Assembly (NCBI GenBank): GCA_902764345.1
Contig: CACWVT010000011.1
Location: 1-42,960 of the forward strand
Source of the DNA: an uncultured Ruminobacter sp.
Lineage (GTDB): Bacteria > Pseudomonadota > Gammaproteobacteria > Enterobacterales > Succinivibrionaceae
Direction: 5' to 3'
Length of the DNA stretch: 42,960 nucleotides
The notes under the pieces are model-generated. The model saw only the letters and a list, made by a program, of their open reading frames with translations, made no database searches and was not told the origin of the DNA. Positions 33,754 through 42,563 of this stretch are shown here, in pieces. Position numbers and translations under genes: made by a program. Positions within the stretch are counted from its first letter, which is position 1. The number at the start of each line of letters is the position of its first letter.

Positions 33754-36700
33754 ATGTTTACTGATATTTTTATAAAAAGACCGGTCATGGCGGTATGTAT
33801 CAGTCTCCTGATAGCGCTGCTCGGACTTCAGGCCCTGAAAAACATGGCCGTGCGCCAGTATCCTGAAATGACCAACACAGTGGTTACCGTGACAACCAGC
33901 TATTACGGTGCAGGATCCGATCTGATTCAGGGTTTTATAACCGAACCTATTGAACAGGCTGTTGCCCAGGCGGACAACATTGACTACATGACCTCCAACT
34001 CCAAGATGGGTACATCAACCATTACCGTGTACATGAAACTCAACACGGATCCGAACGGAGCTCTTGCAGACATTCTTTCCCGCGTGAATTCGGTTAAATC
34101 CCAGCTTCCAAGTGAAGCCCAGGACCCTACCATTTCCCTTTCAACCGGTTCAACAACTTCCGTAATATACATTTCATTCTCCAGCAGTGAAATGGAAGGT
34201 CCGCAGATTACCGACTACCTTAACCGCGTTATCATTCCGCAGCTCTTCACCGTGAACGGTGTTGCCAAGGTAACCCTTTACGGCGGTAATGACTATGCTC
34301 TGAGAATCTGGATAGATCCTCTTAAGCTTGCTGCTCATTCAATGACTGCCAAGGACGTTCTGAACGTTCTCCAGGCAAACAACTTCCAGACTTCATCAGG
34401 TCAGATCAACAACATGTACACCCTGATGAACACCAATACCGATACACAGGTGTCTGATACCGAAGAGCTTGCCGAACTCATCGTGGCATCAAAGGAAGGT
34501 GCCGTAATAAGACTGCGCGACGTGGCCAAGGTTTCACTTGCAGCGAACCATGATACCTTCCGCTCCATTGCCAACGGAGAGAAGGCTGTGGTAGCCGCAA
34601 TCGACGCGACCCCTACTGCCAATCCTCTGGACATTGCGGACGGCATTAAGAAGATGTTGCCTTCAATGAACAAGAATCTTCCTCCATCAATGAAAATGGA
34701 TATTATCTACGACAGTACCATTTCCATCGATGAATCAATTTCCGAAGTTATAGAAACCATTGTTGAAGCTGCCATCATCGTTCTTGTGGTTATAACCCTG
34801 TTCATGGGCTCATTCAGATCGGTAGTCATTCCGATTGTTACGATTCCGCTGTCAATGATTGGCGTAATCATGCTGATGAGCGTATGCGGATTCTCCATAA
34901 ACCTCATGACACTCCTTGCAATGGTACTTGCCATCGGTCTGGTGGTGGACGACGCCATAGTCGTGGTTGAAAACGTCGACCGTCACATCAAGGAAGGCGA
35001 AACCCCGTTCAGGGCAGCCATCATTGGTACCAGAGAAATAGCAATTCCGGTTATTTCCATGACCATCACGCTCGGTGCGGTTTACTCTCCGATTGCACTG
35101 ATGGGCGGCATCACCGGTTCCCTGTTTACCGAATTCGCACTTACTCTTGCCGGTTCCGTGCTTATTTCAGGCATCATCGCACTCACCCTTTCACCGATGA
35201 TGTGCTCAAAAATGCTTAAAGCCGAAGAAAAGCCGGGTAAGTTTGAAGAAACCGTAAACACTATCCTGAACAGATTAACAACCGCCTATACCAATACCCT
35301 TGATGCGGTGCTCCGTACCAGAACACCTATCATAATCACGGCGGCAATCATCATGATTACCCTTCCGATTCTGTTCAAATACACCTCCAGCGAACTTGCT
35401 CCGTACGAAGATACCGGTGCATTCATGATGATGGGTAAAGGACCGACCAACGCCAACCTTGATTATCTTGAAAACGGCATCAAAAAGCTTACTGAGGAAG
35501 CCGGCAAGGATTCATCCGTTGCCAACACTCTGGGCATGATCGGTGTTCCCGCATCAAACCAGGGCATGGCCATCATGGTTCTGAAGGAATTTGCCGAGAG
35601 AGACAAGCAGGAAGACGTTATTAAAAGAGTTACCCCTCTTCTGAGCAAAAGCCCGGACATTAACGCCACCGTATTCCAGATGCCTCCGCTTCCGGGAAGT
35701 TCAAGCGGTCTGCCTATGCAGTTCGTAATCATGACTCCGAATAATTTCGAAGAACTCAATTCCGTTGCCGAAACAGTCATGGACAAGGCAAGAAAGAGCG
35801 GTCTCTTTGTTTATTTCGACAGTGACCTGACATACGACTCACCTACCCTTCACATCGAAATAGATCGCAAGAAGGCAGGTGCCTACGGTGTTACCATGAG
35901 TGACATCGGCCAGACACTGTCAACCATGATAGCAGACGGTTACGTAAACCGCGTGGCAATTGACGGCCGTGCGTATGAAGTCATTCCTCAGACCGAACGT
36001 ATCAACCGTCTGAATCCGGAATCCCTTGACCGCTACTTTATCAGAACCCAGAGCGGAAAGATGATTTCCGTTGGTTCTGTACTTAACCTCCAGGTCAAGA
36101 CCGAACCTGCATCATTATCAAAGATGTCACAGCAGAACGCAGCCACCCTGAGCTTTGCGCTTAGTCCGGGAGTAAGCATGGGTGAAGCGGTAAGCTTCTT
36201 TGAAAATGAAGTGGTTCCAACCCTTCCGGCAGGATACACCCATGATTACAAGGGTGAATCAAGACAGTACACCACCGAAGGTAGCTCTCTGGCTTCCACC
36301 TTCGCCCTTGCCGTGTTCATCATATTCCTGGTTCTTGCCTGCCAGTTCGAAAGCTGGAGAGACCCATGCGTAATCCTTATTGCGGTACCGCTGGCAATCT
36401 CCGGAGCAATGCTGCTGCTTTCACTTGGTCTTGCAACTCTTAACATCTATACAGAAGTAGGTCTTATCACTCTTGTCGGACTGATTTCTAAGCATGGCAT
36501 CCTTATCTGCGAAGTAAGCAGAGAGGAACAGCTCAAAAACGGACTTTCCAAGATTGAAGCCGTTAAGAAAGCCGCTTCCATCCGTCTCCGTCCGATACTG
36601 ATGACCACGGCCGCAATGGTTGCCGGTCTGCTTCCGCTTCTCACTGCGGAAGGTTCCGGTGCTGCCAGCCGCTTCTCAATAGGTCTGGTAATCGTTGCCG

Positions 36701-36828
36701 GTCTTTCAATCGGTACAATGTTTACCCTTTTTGTGCTTCCGGTGATTTACACCTTCGTGGGACAGGTTCACAAGCCTCTCCCTGTTTTTGAGGAAAATCC
36801 GGAATCCAAGGATGAAACGGACAGATAA
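33754..36828 (+). CDS. RND superfamily (HAE1) multidrug efflux pump
   Basis: 1024-residue proton-driven pump of the AcrB/MexB family in the inner membrane, expelling amphiphilic drugs or bile-salt-like compounds via the tripartite complex. It begins MFTDIFIKRPVMA and the standard HAE1 plan of twelve helices with two large periplasmic loops is visible. Proton-relay residues are D399 and D400 in GLVVDDAIVVVENV and K913 in LISKHGIL. GSFRSVVIPIVTIPLSMIG and the C-terminal GGxR-like LRPILMTTAAMVAGLLPLL are family signatures. Compared with AcrB it lacks the first phenylalanine-rich drug-binding clusters as far as I can see, so substrates may be narrower. It ends in an intrinsic terminator at 36889. 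Confidence 0.94.
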   Translation: MFTDIFIKRPVMAVCISLLIALLGLQALKNMAVRQYPEMTNTVVTVTTSYYGAGSDLIQGFITEPIEQAVAQADNIDYMTSNSKMGTSTITVYMKLNTDPNGALADILSRVNSVKSQLPSEAQDPTISLSTGSTTSVIYISFSSSEMEGPQITDYLNRVIIPQLFTVNGVAKVTLYGGNDYALRIWIDPLKLAAHSMTAKDVLNVLQANNFQTSSGQINNMYTLMNTNTDTQVSDTEELAELIVASKEGAVIRLRDVAKVSLAANHDTFRSIANGEKAVVAAIDATPTANPLDIADGIKKMLPSMNKNLPPSMKMDIIYDSTISIDESISEVIETIVEAAIIVLVVITLFMGSFRSVVIPIVTIPLSMIGVIMLMSVCGFSINLMTLLAMVLAIGLVVDDAIVVVENVDRHIKEGETPFRAAIIGTREIAIPVISMTITLGAVYSPIALMGGITGSLFTEFALTLAGSVLISGIIALTLSPMMCSKMLKAEEKPGKFEETVNTILNRLTTAYTNTLDAVLRTRTPIIITAAIIMITLPILFKYTSSELAPYEDTGAFMMMGKGPTNANLDYLENGIKKLTEEAGKDSSVANTLGMIGVPASNQGMAIMVLKEFAERDKQEDVIKRVTPLLSKSPDINATVFQMPPLPGSSSGLPMQFVIMTPNNFEELNSVAETVMDKARKSGLFVYFDSDLTYDSPTLHIEIDRKKAGAYGVTMSDIGQTLSTMIADGYVNRVAIDGRAYEVIPQTERINRLNPESLDRYFIRTQSGKMISVGSVLNLQVKTEPASLSKMSQQNAATLSFALSPGVSMGEAVSFFENEVVPTLPAGYTHDYKGESRQYTTEGSSLASTFALAVFIIFLVLACQFESWRDPCVILIAVPLAISGAMLLLSLGLATLNIYTEVGLITLVGLISKHGILICEVSREEQLKNGLSKIEAVKKAASIRLRPILMTTAAMVAGLLPLLTAEGSGAASRFSIGLVIVAGLSIGTMFTLFVLPVIYTFVGQVHKPLPVFEENPESKDETDR

Positions 36829-36888
36829 AAAACCTGGGGAATCCCAAACGGATTTCATTCAGATCTGAGTGATAATCTGAAAATAATC

Positions 36889-36920
36889 CGGGGCATGCGA
36901 GATACGCATGCCCCGTTTTT
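36889..36920 (+). terminator. Intrinsic terminator of the RND operon
   Basis: Perfect 11-bp stem (36889-36899 with 36905-36915), five-base loop, then five T residues, 60 bases past the pump stop. Confidence 0.9.
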
Positions 36921-37219
36921 GTCGAAAAGTCCCATGTTACATAAAAATAATTATTCCCCGAATTCTCTTTTTTCGGCATTGTAAAAAAGGCTTCAAACCT
37001 TATAAATAACGTTTTTCGTCATAAAAAACTTCTGAAAAACCCTATATTTTGTTAACAATTTTTAAACATTTAACAAAATTACAGATAATAAACACAAATA
37101 TATGATATGTATTATTTATTCATGCTTATATTAGTTTTTGTTATGTTTTTACTATTATTTTTATATTATCAGCAAAAAACAATTTTAAAAAAAATTGTTA
37201 ATTTTTAATCAATTTTGTA
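36921..37219. other. Extremely AT-rich gene-free tract
   Basis: Long runs of A and T with almost no G or C between about 37020 and 37219. No open frame or RNA gene is supported. Such DNA is typically bent and a target of xenogeneic silencers, and it lies just upstream of the promoter of the first GGDEF-EAL gene. Confidence 0.5.
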
Positions 37220-37247
37220 TTGTAAGTCACTATTAATATGTTATAAT
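37220..37247 (+). promoter_or_regulatory. Probable promoter of the first GGDEF-EAL gene
   Basis: TTGTAA (37220-37225), 16-base spacer, perfect TATAAT (37242-37247) with an extended -10 TG. It implies an untranslated leader of about 190 bases, in which TTTGTACT occurs twice. No cyclic-di-GMP riboswitch pattern was recognised in that leader. Confidence 0.6.
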
Positions 37248-37445
37248 TTTGTTAACTAATCAAAGTAACCTCGGTTTGGTATTTTGTACTCCGTTAATTT
37301 GTACTTTCCGGCAGACGGGAATGTTAAGGCATGTGTGAAACTGATAAACAGACTATAAAAATAATTTCTAACGGAATTAAGTCAAACAGCGGTATGTTTG
37401 TGCAATCTTATAAATCAACACAGTGGAAATCAAGGAGCGGACTTC

Positions 37446-39332
37446 ATGTCTAAATCAATTAGTACCATGACAAAAAGCGTACTAGTGGCAGTTTTATTAT
37501 GCTTTATAGGTATCTGTATTGCTTTTTACACAACCAGCAGGGAATGTTCAGTACAGCTTGCAAAAACCAAGAATGTTCTGATGGGAGCCTACGACTGGGC
37601 AAACTTTACATCTGACATTGGAAACAATGCCATTCCTACCCTGGAACTGGCATCTCTCAGCGTGTACGTAAGCAATAATCAGGTCTATAACTCAAATACC
37701 AATACCGCAAGCATTTTTGACAAGATCTTCACTACCACGGATGAATTCAAAATCGCCAACACTGACGTTAAATTCTCAATTGACTCAAGTGAAATATACA
37801 ATTCATTCCTGATTAAGATTGTTACCCTGATCGTACTTATTGTTATTGCGGCTCTTGTTACCGCTCAGCTGTTCCTCATCGCAAACTATAAGTATGCCCT
37901 GTTCATCAAGAACTCAATTCTCAGCAAGAGATATGAGGATCTTCCGTTTGAGGATCTTTCTCGCGAGCTTTTAAGAAACGACACTCAGAATGAAAAGGAA
38001 ATCGCTGATGCCAAAAAGAAGATTGAGCATCTCGCCAATGCTGCCGCAATGGATCCAATGACAAACCTTTATAACCGCACTACGTTTAACAACGCTTTTG
38101 AAGGTCTTCTTAACAAGGTTGCTTCAAGAGAAAAATCGATTCTGGGTATTTTCAGAGCATCAGAAATCAACTACATCAACTCTGAACGCGGTTACCAGAT
38201 GGGTGACAAGTACATTCACGACCTTGCAGACATCATCAAGGACTCAATCAAGCGTTTCCCAGGCACCAACGCCTACAGAATCTCAGGTACCGATATCGCC
38301 ATCCTTGTACCTAAGGGAGACGAAAAGGTGGTTAATGCGATTAACGACACCCTGAAGCTGCAGATTTCCGAGTTCCAGAAGACCTATGATCTGACCAATG
38401 TATGTTACAGCGGCTACACATTCTTCGGACCTAAGGAACAGAAGGCTGACATCATGTCAAGAGCGGATCTTGCACTTGCCAAGGCTCAGACCTCAACCGG
38501 TAACGGCTTCGCAATTCAGACCGAAAACACTGATAACTACTTCCAGGGTGAAATGCACTGGTTAAAAACCATTAAGGACATTATTGAACACCGCAACATC
38601 ACTCTCTACTACCAGCCGATTAAGAGCATGAACATTTCCATCAAGCCATACGTGGAAATCTATGCCCACTTCTCAACCGAGGAAGGTGAGCATCTGTCAA
38701 CCGAAACCGTTCTTGCCGCAGCACAGCGTCATGAACTTCTGGTAAAGCTTGAAGAAATGATTATAGATTCCATCATTTCCAAGTACCGTCTGATCAACCA
38801 GACCGACATGAGATTCGGCATCAACCTTTCTTCAAATGCCCTGCTCAGCACCTCCTTCCTGCTCTGGCTGGAAAGAACCCTTATCCGCAACTCAGACATT
38901 GCGGAAGGCCTTGTATTTGAAATTGATGAAGCTCTTCTTGAAAGCAGCAACATGGCTGCCGAAAGACTGTTCGGCATCATCCACAGAAGCGGAGCCTCAA
39001 CAAGTATCAGCCACTTCGGTAAGGGACTCGAATCATTCAGACTGTTCAGGGAACTCAAGCCTAACTACATTAAGATTGATCCGAACATCTGCCAGTCATT
39101 TGACAGAGACAATACCGCTCAGCAGTTTGTCCGCATGCTCATTGAAGTTTCACACCGCCAGGGCTGCGTGATCGTAGCGGAAGGTATTGAAACAATTGCA
39201 CAGCGTCAGAAGGTGGAAGCTCTCTACGTTGATGCAATTCAGGGATACATGATTGCAAAGCCTCAGGAACTTGAAGATAAGATTGAATTAAACTGGGTTA
39301 CCATAAAGAATAGTGCAGAGTACTCAGCATAA
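37446..39332 (+). CDS. Membrane-bound degenerate GGDEF-EAL protein 1 (CsrD/LapD-like)
   Basis: 628 residues from the ATG at 37446 (AAGGAG eight bases before; the longer frame is rejected). Two membrane helices (about 11-30 and 121-147) bracket a small extracytoplasmic domain of about 90 residues. The GGDEF domain (200-360) keeps DPMTNLYNR but has SGTDI (280-284) where the active GGDEF should be. The EAL domain (375-615) has EIY (404-406) for EAL; N460, E492, K543 and EGIET (579-583) survive, but the metal-binding DD pair is replaced by S522-H523 (ISHFG). Both activities are probably lost, suggesting a cyclic-di-GMP receptor or an adaptor like CsrD. The long AT-rich promoter region and its own terminator make it a single transcription unit. 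Confidence 0.85.
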   Translation: MSKSISTMTKSVLVAVLLCFIGICIAFYTTSRECSVQLAKTKNVLMGAYDWANFTSDIGNNAIPTLELASLSVYVSNNQVYNSNTNTASIFDKIFTTTDEFKIANTDVKFSIDSSEIYNSFLIKIVTLIVLIVIAALVTAQLFLIANYKYALFIKNSILSKRYEDLPFEDLSRELLRNDTQNEKEIADAKKKIEHLANAAAMDPMTNLYNRTTFNNAFEGLLNKVASREKSILGIFRASEINYINSERGYQMGDKYIHDLADIIKDSIKRFPGTNAYRISGTDIAILVPKGDEKVVNAINDTLKLQISEFQKTYDLTNVCYSGYTFFGPKEQKADIMSRADLALAKAQTSTGNGFAIQTENTDNYFQGEMHWLKTIKDIIEHRNITLYYQPIKSMNISIKPYVEIYAHFSTEEGEHLSTETVLAAAQRHELLVKLEEMIIDSIISKYRLINQTDMRFGINLSSNALLSTSFLLWLERTLIRNSDIAEGLVFEIDEALLESSNMAAERLFGIIHRSGASTSISHFGKGLESFRLFRELKPNYIKIDPNICQSFDRDNTAQQFVRMLIEVSHRQGCVIVAEGIETIAQRQKVEALYVDAIQGYMIAKPQELEDKIELNWVTIKNSAEYSA

Positions 39333-39401
39333 TTTCAATCTTACTGAGACAACGTTAAAAATATTGTGATATTTTATTAATGTTGCCGAGGATTTAACCG
39401 A

Positions 39402-39435
39402 AAAGAAAGACCCGGTACCCACCGGGTCTTTCTTT
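39402..39435 (+). terminator. Strong intrinsic terminator between the two GGDEF-EAL genes
   Basis: Fifteen perfect base pairs (39402-39416 with 39421-39435) closing a four-base loop ACCC. The arms end in A- and T-rich tracts. Confidence 0.88.
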
Positions 39436-39477
39436 ACCGCCTCCATTCTGTAACTGTAAATTGTTCAGAGATATTTT

Positions 39478-41850
39478 ATGCGCTATATAAATCTTCCGTT
39501 TTCACGCCAGTTTCTGGTGGGTGTGGTTCTTTATTCAGTATGTATTATCCTTGCCGTATACGTTGCGTATTTCGGAACCAACAGGGTTAACACCATCAAT
39601 ACCGAAAGCATGATCACCTCTCAGAGCGCCACCATATATGACTTCATGGAAAGCAAATCCCATGAAGACATCACTTCCCTTATTCAGGTACTTGAAAACA
39701 ATCCTCTGTCATCAAGCATTCCTTCAAATATCTCCTACATAGAATGGATCTCGGATGATCCCAACAAAGGACCGGTAACCAGAACACCAAACAACTCAAC
39801 CATCAAGCATAATATACTGGAAAAATTCAAGCAGAGCATTCAGGAACGGGAACAACAGGGAAACATCTCTGCTGAATACACCAAATACATCTGCGATCAT
39901 GAATGCTTCATTCTGCTGTACAACTCATATCAGATAAACCAGATCTCCGGAAGAGCCATTGTGGCCTTAAAGCTCCGTTCAATATCTGAACTTCTGGAAA
40001 ACCTTAACAACCGCCCTACCATCATGCTGTTCGGCATTACCGATCAGGACAACCTGCAGTGGCTGGATCAGAACGTAACAAAGCTTTCCTGGGGAAACTT
40101 CATAGAACCGAACAAGAAAAACAGAATCCTTAACAGCATTGCCAAGTACAGATATTCACTTAACGGCAAAACTACCTACAAAAATCTTCTGGATGCAATC
40201 TGTGAGGATCAGAGATTCGGAAACTATGTAATCACTCCTATTACATTCAATCATCAGCTTATAGGCTATACCGTAACATTCCTTCCTAAGGTAACGCTTA
40301 CAGCCGCCATCAAGCACGGTATAGTCAACAACATCACCATAACCTGCATACTCACTATTCTCGCTGTGCTTATTCTGTGTCATTATGTCTTCAATCTTGT
40401 AAGACTCGAAAGCTTCTTCCTGAGAAACCGATCCCGCATCAGCAAATACGCAAAATCAAATAAGTCACGCAGCTCTGACGAGGTCTATGCACTGCTCGGT
40501 CACCTGCAGGCCTCACTAAATTCCAACGAAGATCTTACAACACAGATTGAGTCACTGCACAACAAGCTGGAATTCTATTCCAACTACGATCCTCATACCA
40601 GCCTGCCAAACCGTAAGTGGATACTGGAACAGATTACTCATCTGCAGACGGAACGCAAGGTCAACAGTGCCATCGAGCTGTTTGCCGTGGAGTTCTGTCC
40701 CGTACTTCCTAAGGAAATCTATGACGATGAGAAGATGTGTCACCGCATTTCCTCCGTAATGCTGAACCTCATCAATGAAAAGGACTATCTGGCCTTCTAT
40801 GAACCTACCGTGTATTACCTGCTGACGACCAGCATCAAAAACAAAACGGAAATGGATGAGCTTCTTGACCTTTTCCGCAGGGAGCTGTCTGAACAGATCA
40901 ATAACGGCAAGGAGATTCGCATCAGTGCCGGTATCGTTCAGGTACTCAGCAACTCCATAAGCCCTGCCCTTATCATGAAGCAGACTCACCTTGCATATCA
41001 GCACAGCTGCGAGCTGGACGTAAACGACAGCTATGCTGTATATACCGATTCCATGAATACCCAGACATCAGGCATAGACACGGCGTTTGCAAACAGACTG
41101 AAACATGCCAGAATGAAGGGAGATCTGACCATGCGTTACGATCAGGTAATGAATGTTTCCGGCAAAACCATTGTCAGCCTGATTGCCAAGAGCTTCTGGT
41201 TCCAGGAAGGTGTTACCTACAATCTTGACGATTTTACGGACCAGATTATCAGTTCCGGTCTCAATACCGAAAACTGCTACTGGAAGGTTGAAAACGCCCT
41301 GCATGATCTAGCCGAACTTGATCAGGACACCAACCATAACATAAACATGATTATTCCACTGAACTACGGTCAGCTGCTTGACAGTGATCTGCCTAGTTTT
41401 CTGGACATGGTAACGGTAAAATACCACATTCTTCCAAACAGAATCACCTTTGCCCTTACGGAAAACGCAATCAGTAACGACATTACAAACTGTCTCGACG
41501 CCATAGAAAAGCTGTCTGCAAACGGATACCACTTCACGCTGCAGAATTACAATATGGGACTCATCGACATGGATTTCATAAAGGAGAACAAATTCTCCTC
41601 CGTAATGCTCAGCGGCTCCCTTACCAAGAGGGTTCTGACCAGTGAATATGACCGTTTCATGCTGAGCCGTATGGTAAAGAGATGGATTCAGGATACCGAA
41701 CCGCAGATTATTCTGCAGGATGTTGACAGCATGATTACCCTGGAAACCTTCAAGGAACTTGGCGTAAACGTCATGTCAGGCATTCTGTTCCCGTGCTCAC
41801 AGGACTTAAGTGCAGTTAAAGCCTTCGTAAACAGAGAGGATTCGGTTTAA
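39478..41850 (+). CDS. Membrane-bound, strongly degenerate GGDEF-EAL protein 2
   Basis: 790 residues. Membrane helices at about 11-33 and 283-306 enclose a 250-residue extracytoplasmic sensor domain containing two cysteines (ICDHECF, 139-143), which might form a disulfide. A charged linker/coiled coil (310-365) follows. The GGDEF-like domain (365-525) keeps DPHTSLPNR but the active motif is gone (FYEPTVYYLL, 440-449). The EAL-like domain (535-785) has SLI for EAL (567-569), QNYN for the DD pair, and VMLSG where the catalytic lysine strand belongs; only fold-type residues remain. Almost certainly no enzyme activity. AGAGATATTTT precedes the ATG. A terminator upstream and the start only 43 bases after it leave little room for a promoter, so read-through is possible. 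Confidence 0.82.
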   Translation: MRYINLPFSRQFLVGVVLYSVCIILAVYVAYFGTNRVNTINTESMITSQSATIYDFMESKSHEDITSLIQVLENNPLSSSIPSNISYIEWISDDPNKGPVTRTPNNSTIKHNILEKFKQSIQEREQQGNISAEYTKYICDHECFILLYNSYQINQISGRAIVALKLRSISELLENLNNRPTIMLFGITDQDNLQWLDQNVTKLSWGNFIEPNKKNRILNSIAKYRYSLNGKTTYKNLLDAICEDQRFGNYVITPITFNHQLIGYTVTFLPKVTLTAAIKHGIVNNITITCILTILAVLILCHYVFNLVRLESFFLRNRSRISKYAKSNKSRSSDEVYALLGHLQASLNSNEDLTTQIESLHNKLEFYSNYDPHTSLPNRKWILEQITHLQTERKVNSAIELFAVEFCPVLPKEIYDDEKMCHRISSVMLNLINEKDYLAFYEPTVYYLLTTSIKNKTEMDELLDLFRRELSEQINNGKEIRISAGIVQVLSNSISPALIMKQTHLAYQHSCELDVNDSYAVYTDSMNTQTSGIDTAFANRLKHARMKGDLTMRYDQVMNVSGKTIVSLIAKSFWFQEGVTYNLDDFTDQIISSGLNTENCYWKVENALHDLAELDQDTNHNINMIIPLNYGQLLDSDLPSFLDMVTVKYHILPNRITFALTENAISNDITNCLDAIEKLSANGYHFTLQNYNMGLIDMDFIKENKFSSVMLSGSLTKRVLTSEYDRFMLSRMVKRWIQDTEPQIILQDVDSMITLETFKELGVNVMSGILFPCSQDLSAVKAFVNREDSV

Positions 41851-41905
41851 CGGGAGTAAAACCTGCGAACGGAAAATTATCCTGCACCTCCGGTTTTCCA
41901 ATACA

Positions 41906-41940
41906 GAAAGGATGGACTCACCATCCTTTCAGTTGTTTTA
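41906..41940 (+). terminator. Terminator after GGDEF-EAL gene 2
   Basis: Ten-bp perfect stem (41906-41915 with 41921-41930), five-base loop, followed by a modest T tract (AGTTGTTTTA). Confidence 0.7.
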
Positions 41941-42005
41941 TATTAAGCTTCTAATTTTCCGGAGTACGTGATTCCTCTTTTCCATGTTCCATGCGACGAA
42001 AGCAC

Positions 42006-42212
42006 TTAATCAGCAGTAGCACGGTAATCCTCTTTCTCATCAAGTGATTCAAACAGACAGAGTCTCTCTTCCTTCACGGCATAACAGGCAACCAGTTCAT
42101 TATGAGTGCAACGTATTTCTCTTACCGAACTTCCTTCGAACTCTCTCAGATTCAGACTGTCGGTTAACACATCACGGCATGTCTTTTTGGTCCTGTCAGC
42201 TTTTACTTTCAT
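42006..42212 (-). CDS. Small hypothetical protein (68 residues)
   Basis: Not recognised. A compact hydrophilic protein with no signal peptide or membrane segment, rich in Glu, Lys and Arg, with three cysteines (C12, C35, C43) and ending EDYRATAD. A plausible AAGAGA site stands about ten bases before the ATG, and the flanking DNA is otherwise non-coding. It is convergent with the GGDEF-EAL gene 2 terminator. It may be genuine, but a chance frame of this length is not excluded. Confidence 0.4.
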   Translation of the reverse strand: MKVKADRTKKTCRDVLTDSLNLREFEGSSVREIRCTHNELVACYAVKEERLCLFESLDEKEDYRATAD

Positions 42213-42460
42213 TCAGAATTTTCTCTTTAAAATCCTTCGCATTCCTTTATCTGCAACAATTCCGTGAAGTTCCCTTTATTTTTTGCTACTGATTCCACAA
42301 AAAAGCTTACATTAGCATACTAAATATACTTGATAACATAAAAACATGGTAATTTTTACACAAAAAACCATTATGTGTTGTTTAATAAAATAGATGCTGT
42401 TCACAGATTTTAAGAAAATGTACTCTTTTTACCAAAAATAAAGACGCTTGTCACAATTTT

Positions 42461-42474
42461 TGGTAACGCTTTCA
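42461..42474 (+). promoter_or_regulatory. LacI/GalR-family-type operator upstream of the starch-binding lipoprotein gene
   Basis: TGGTAACGCTTTCA, on the other strand TGAAAGCGTTACCA, matches the pseudo-palindromic LacI-family consensus TGAAANCGNTTNCA at all but one fixed position, with the central CG intact. It lies about 90 bases before the start codon in an AT-rich 350-base region, where a MalR- or catabolite-type repressor would be expected. No copy was seen near malE. Confidence 0.55.
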
Positions 42475-42563
42475 TTTATAGTTCGAACACTGTTTTTTGG
42501 CATTTTGCCATTTTTTTGGCTTTTTGCCTTTGTGTTGTGTACTTAACAATGTGAGAGTGTTTT

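Noticed and set aside
37254-37445. Cyclic-di-GMP riboswitch in the leader of the first GGDEF-EAL gene
   Set aside because: The conserved GEMM core segments and tetraloop-receptor pattern are not visible.
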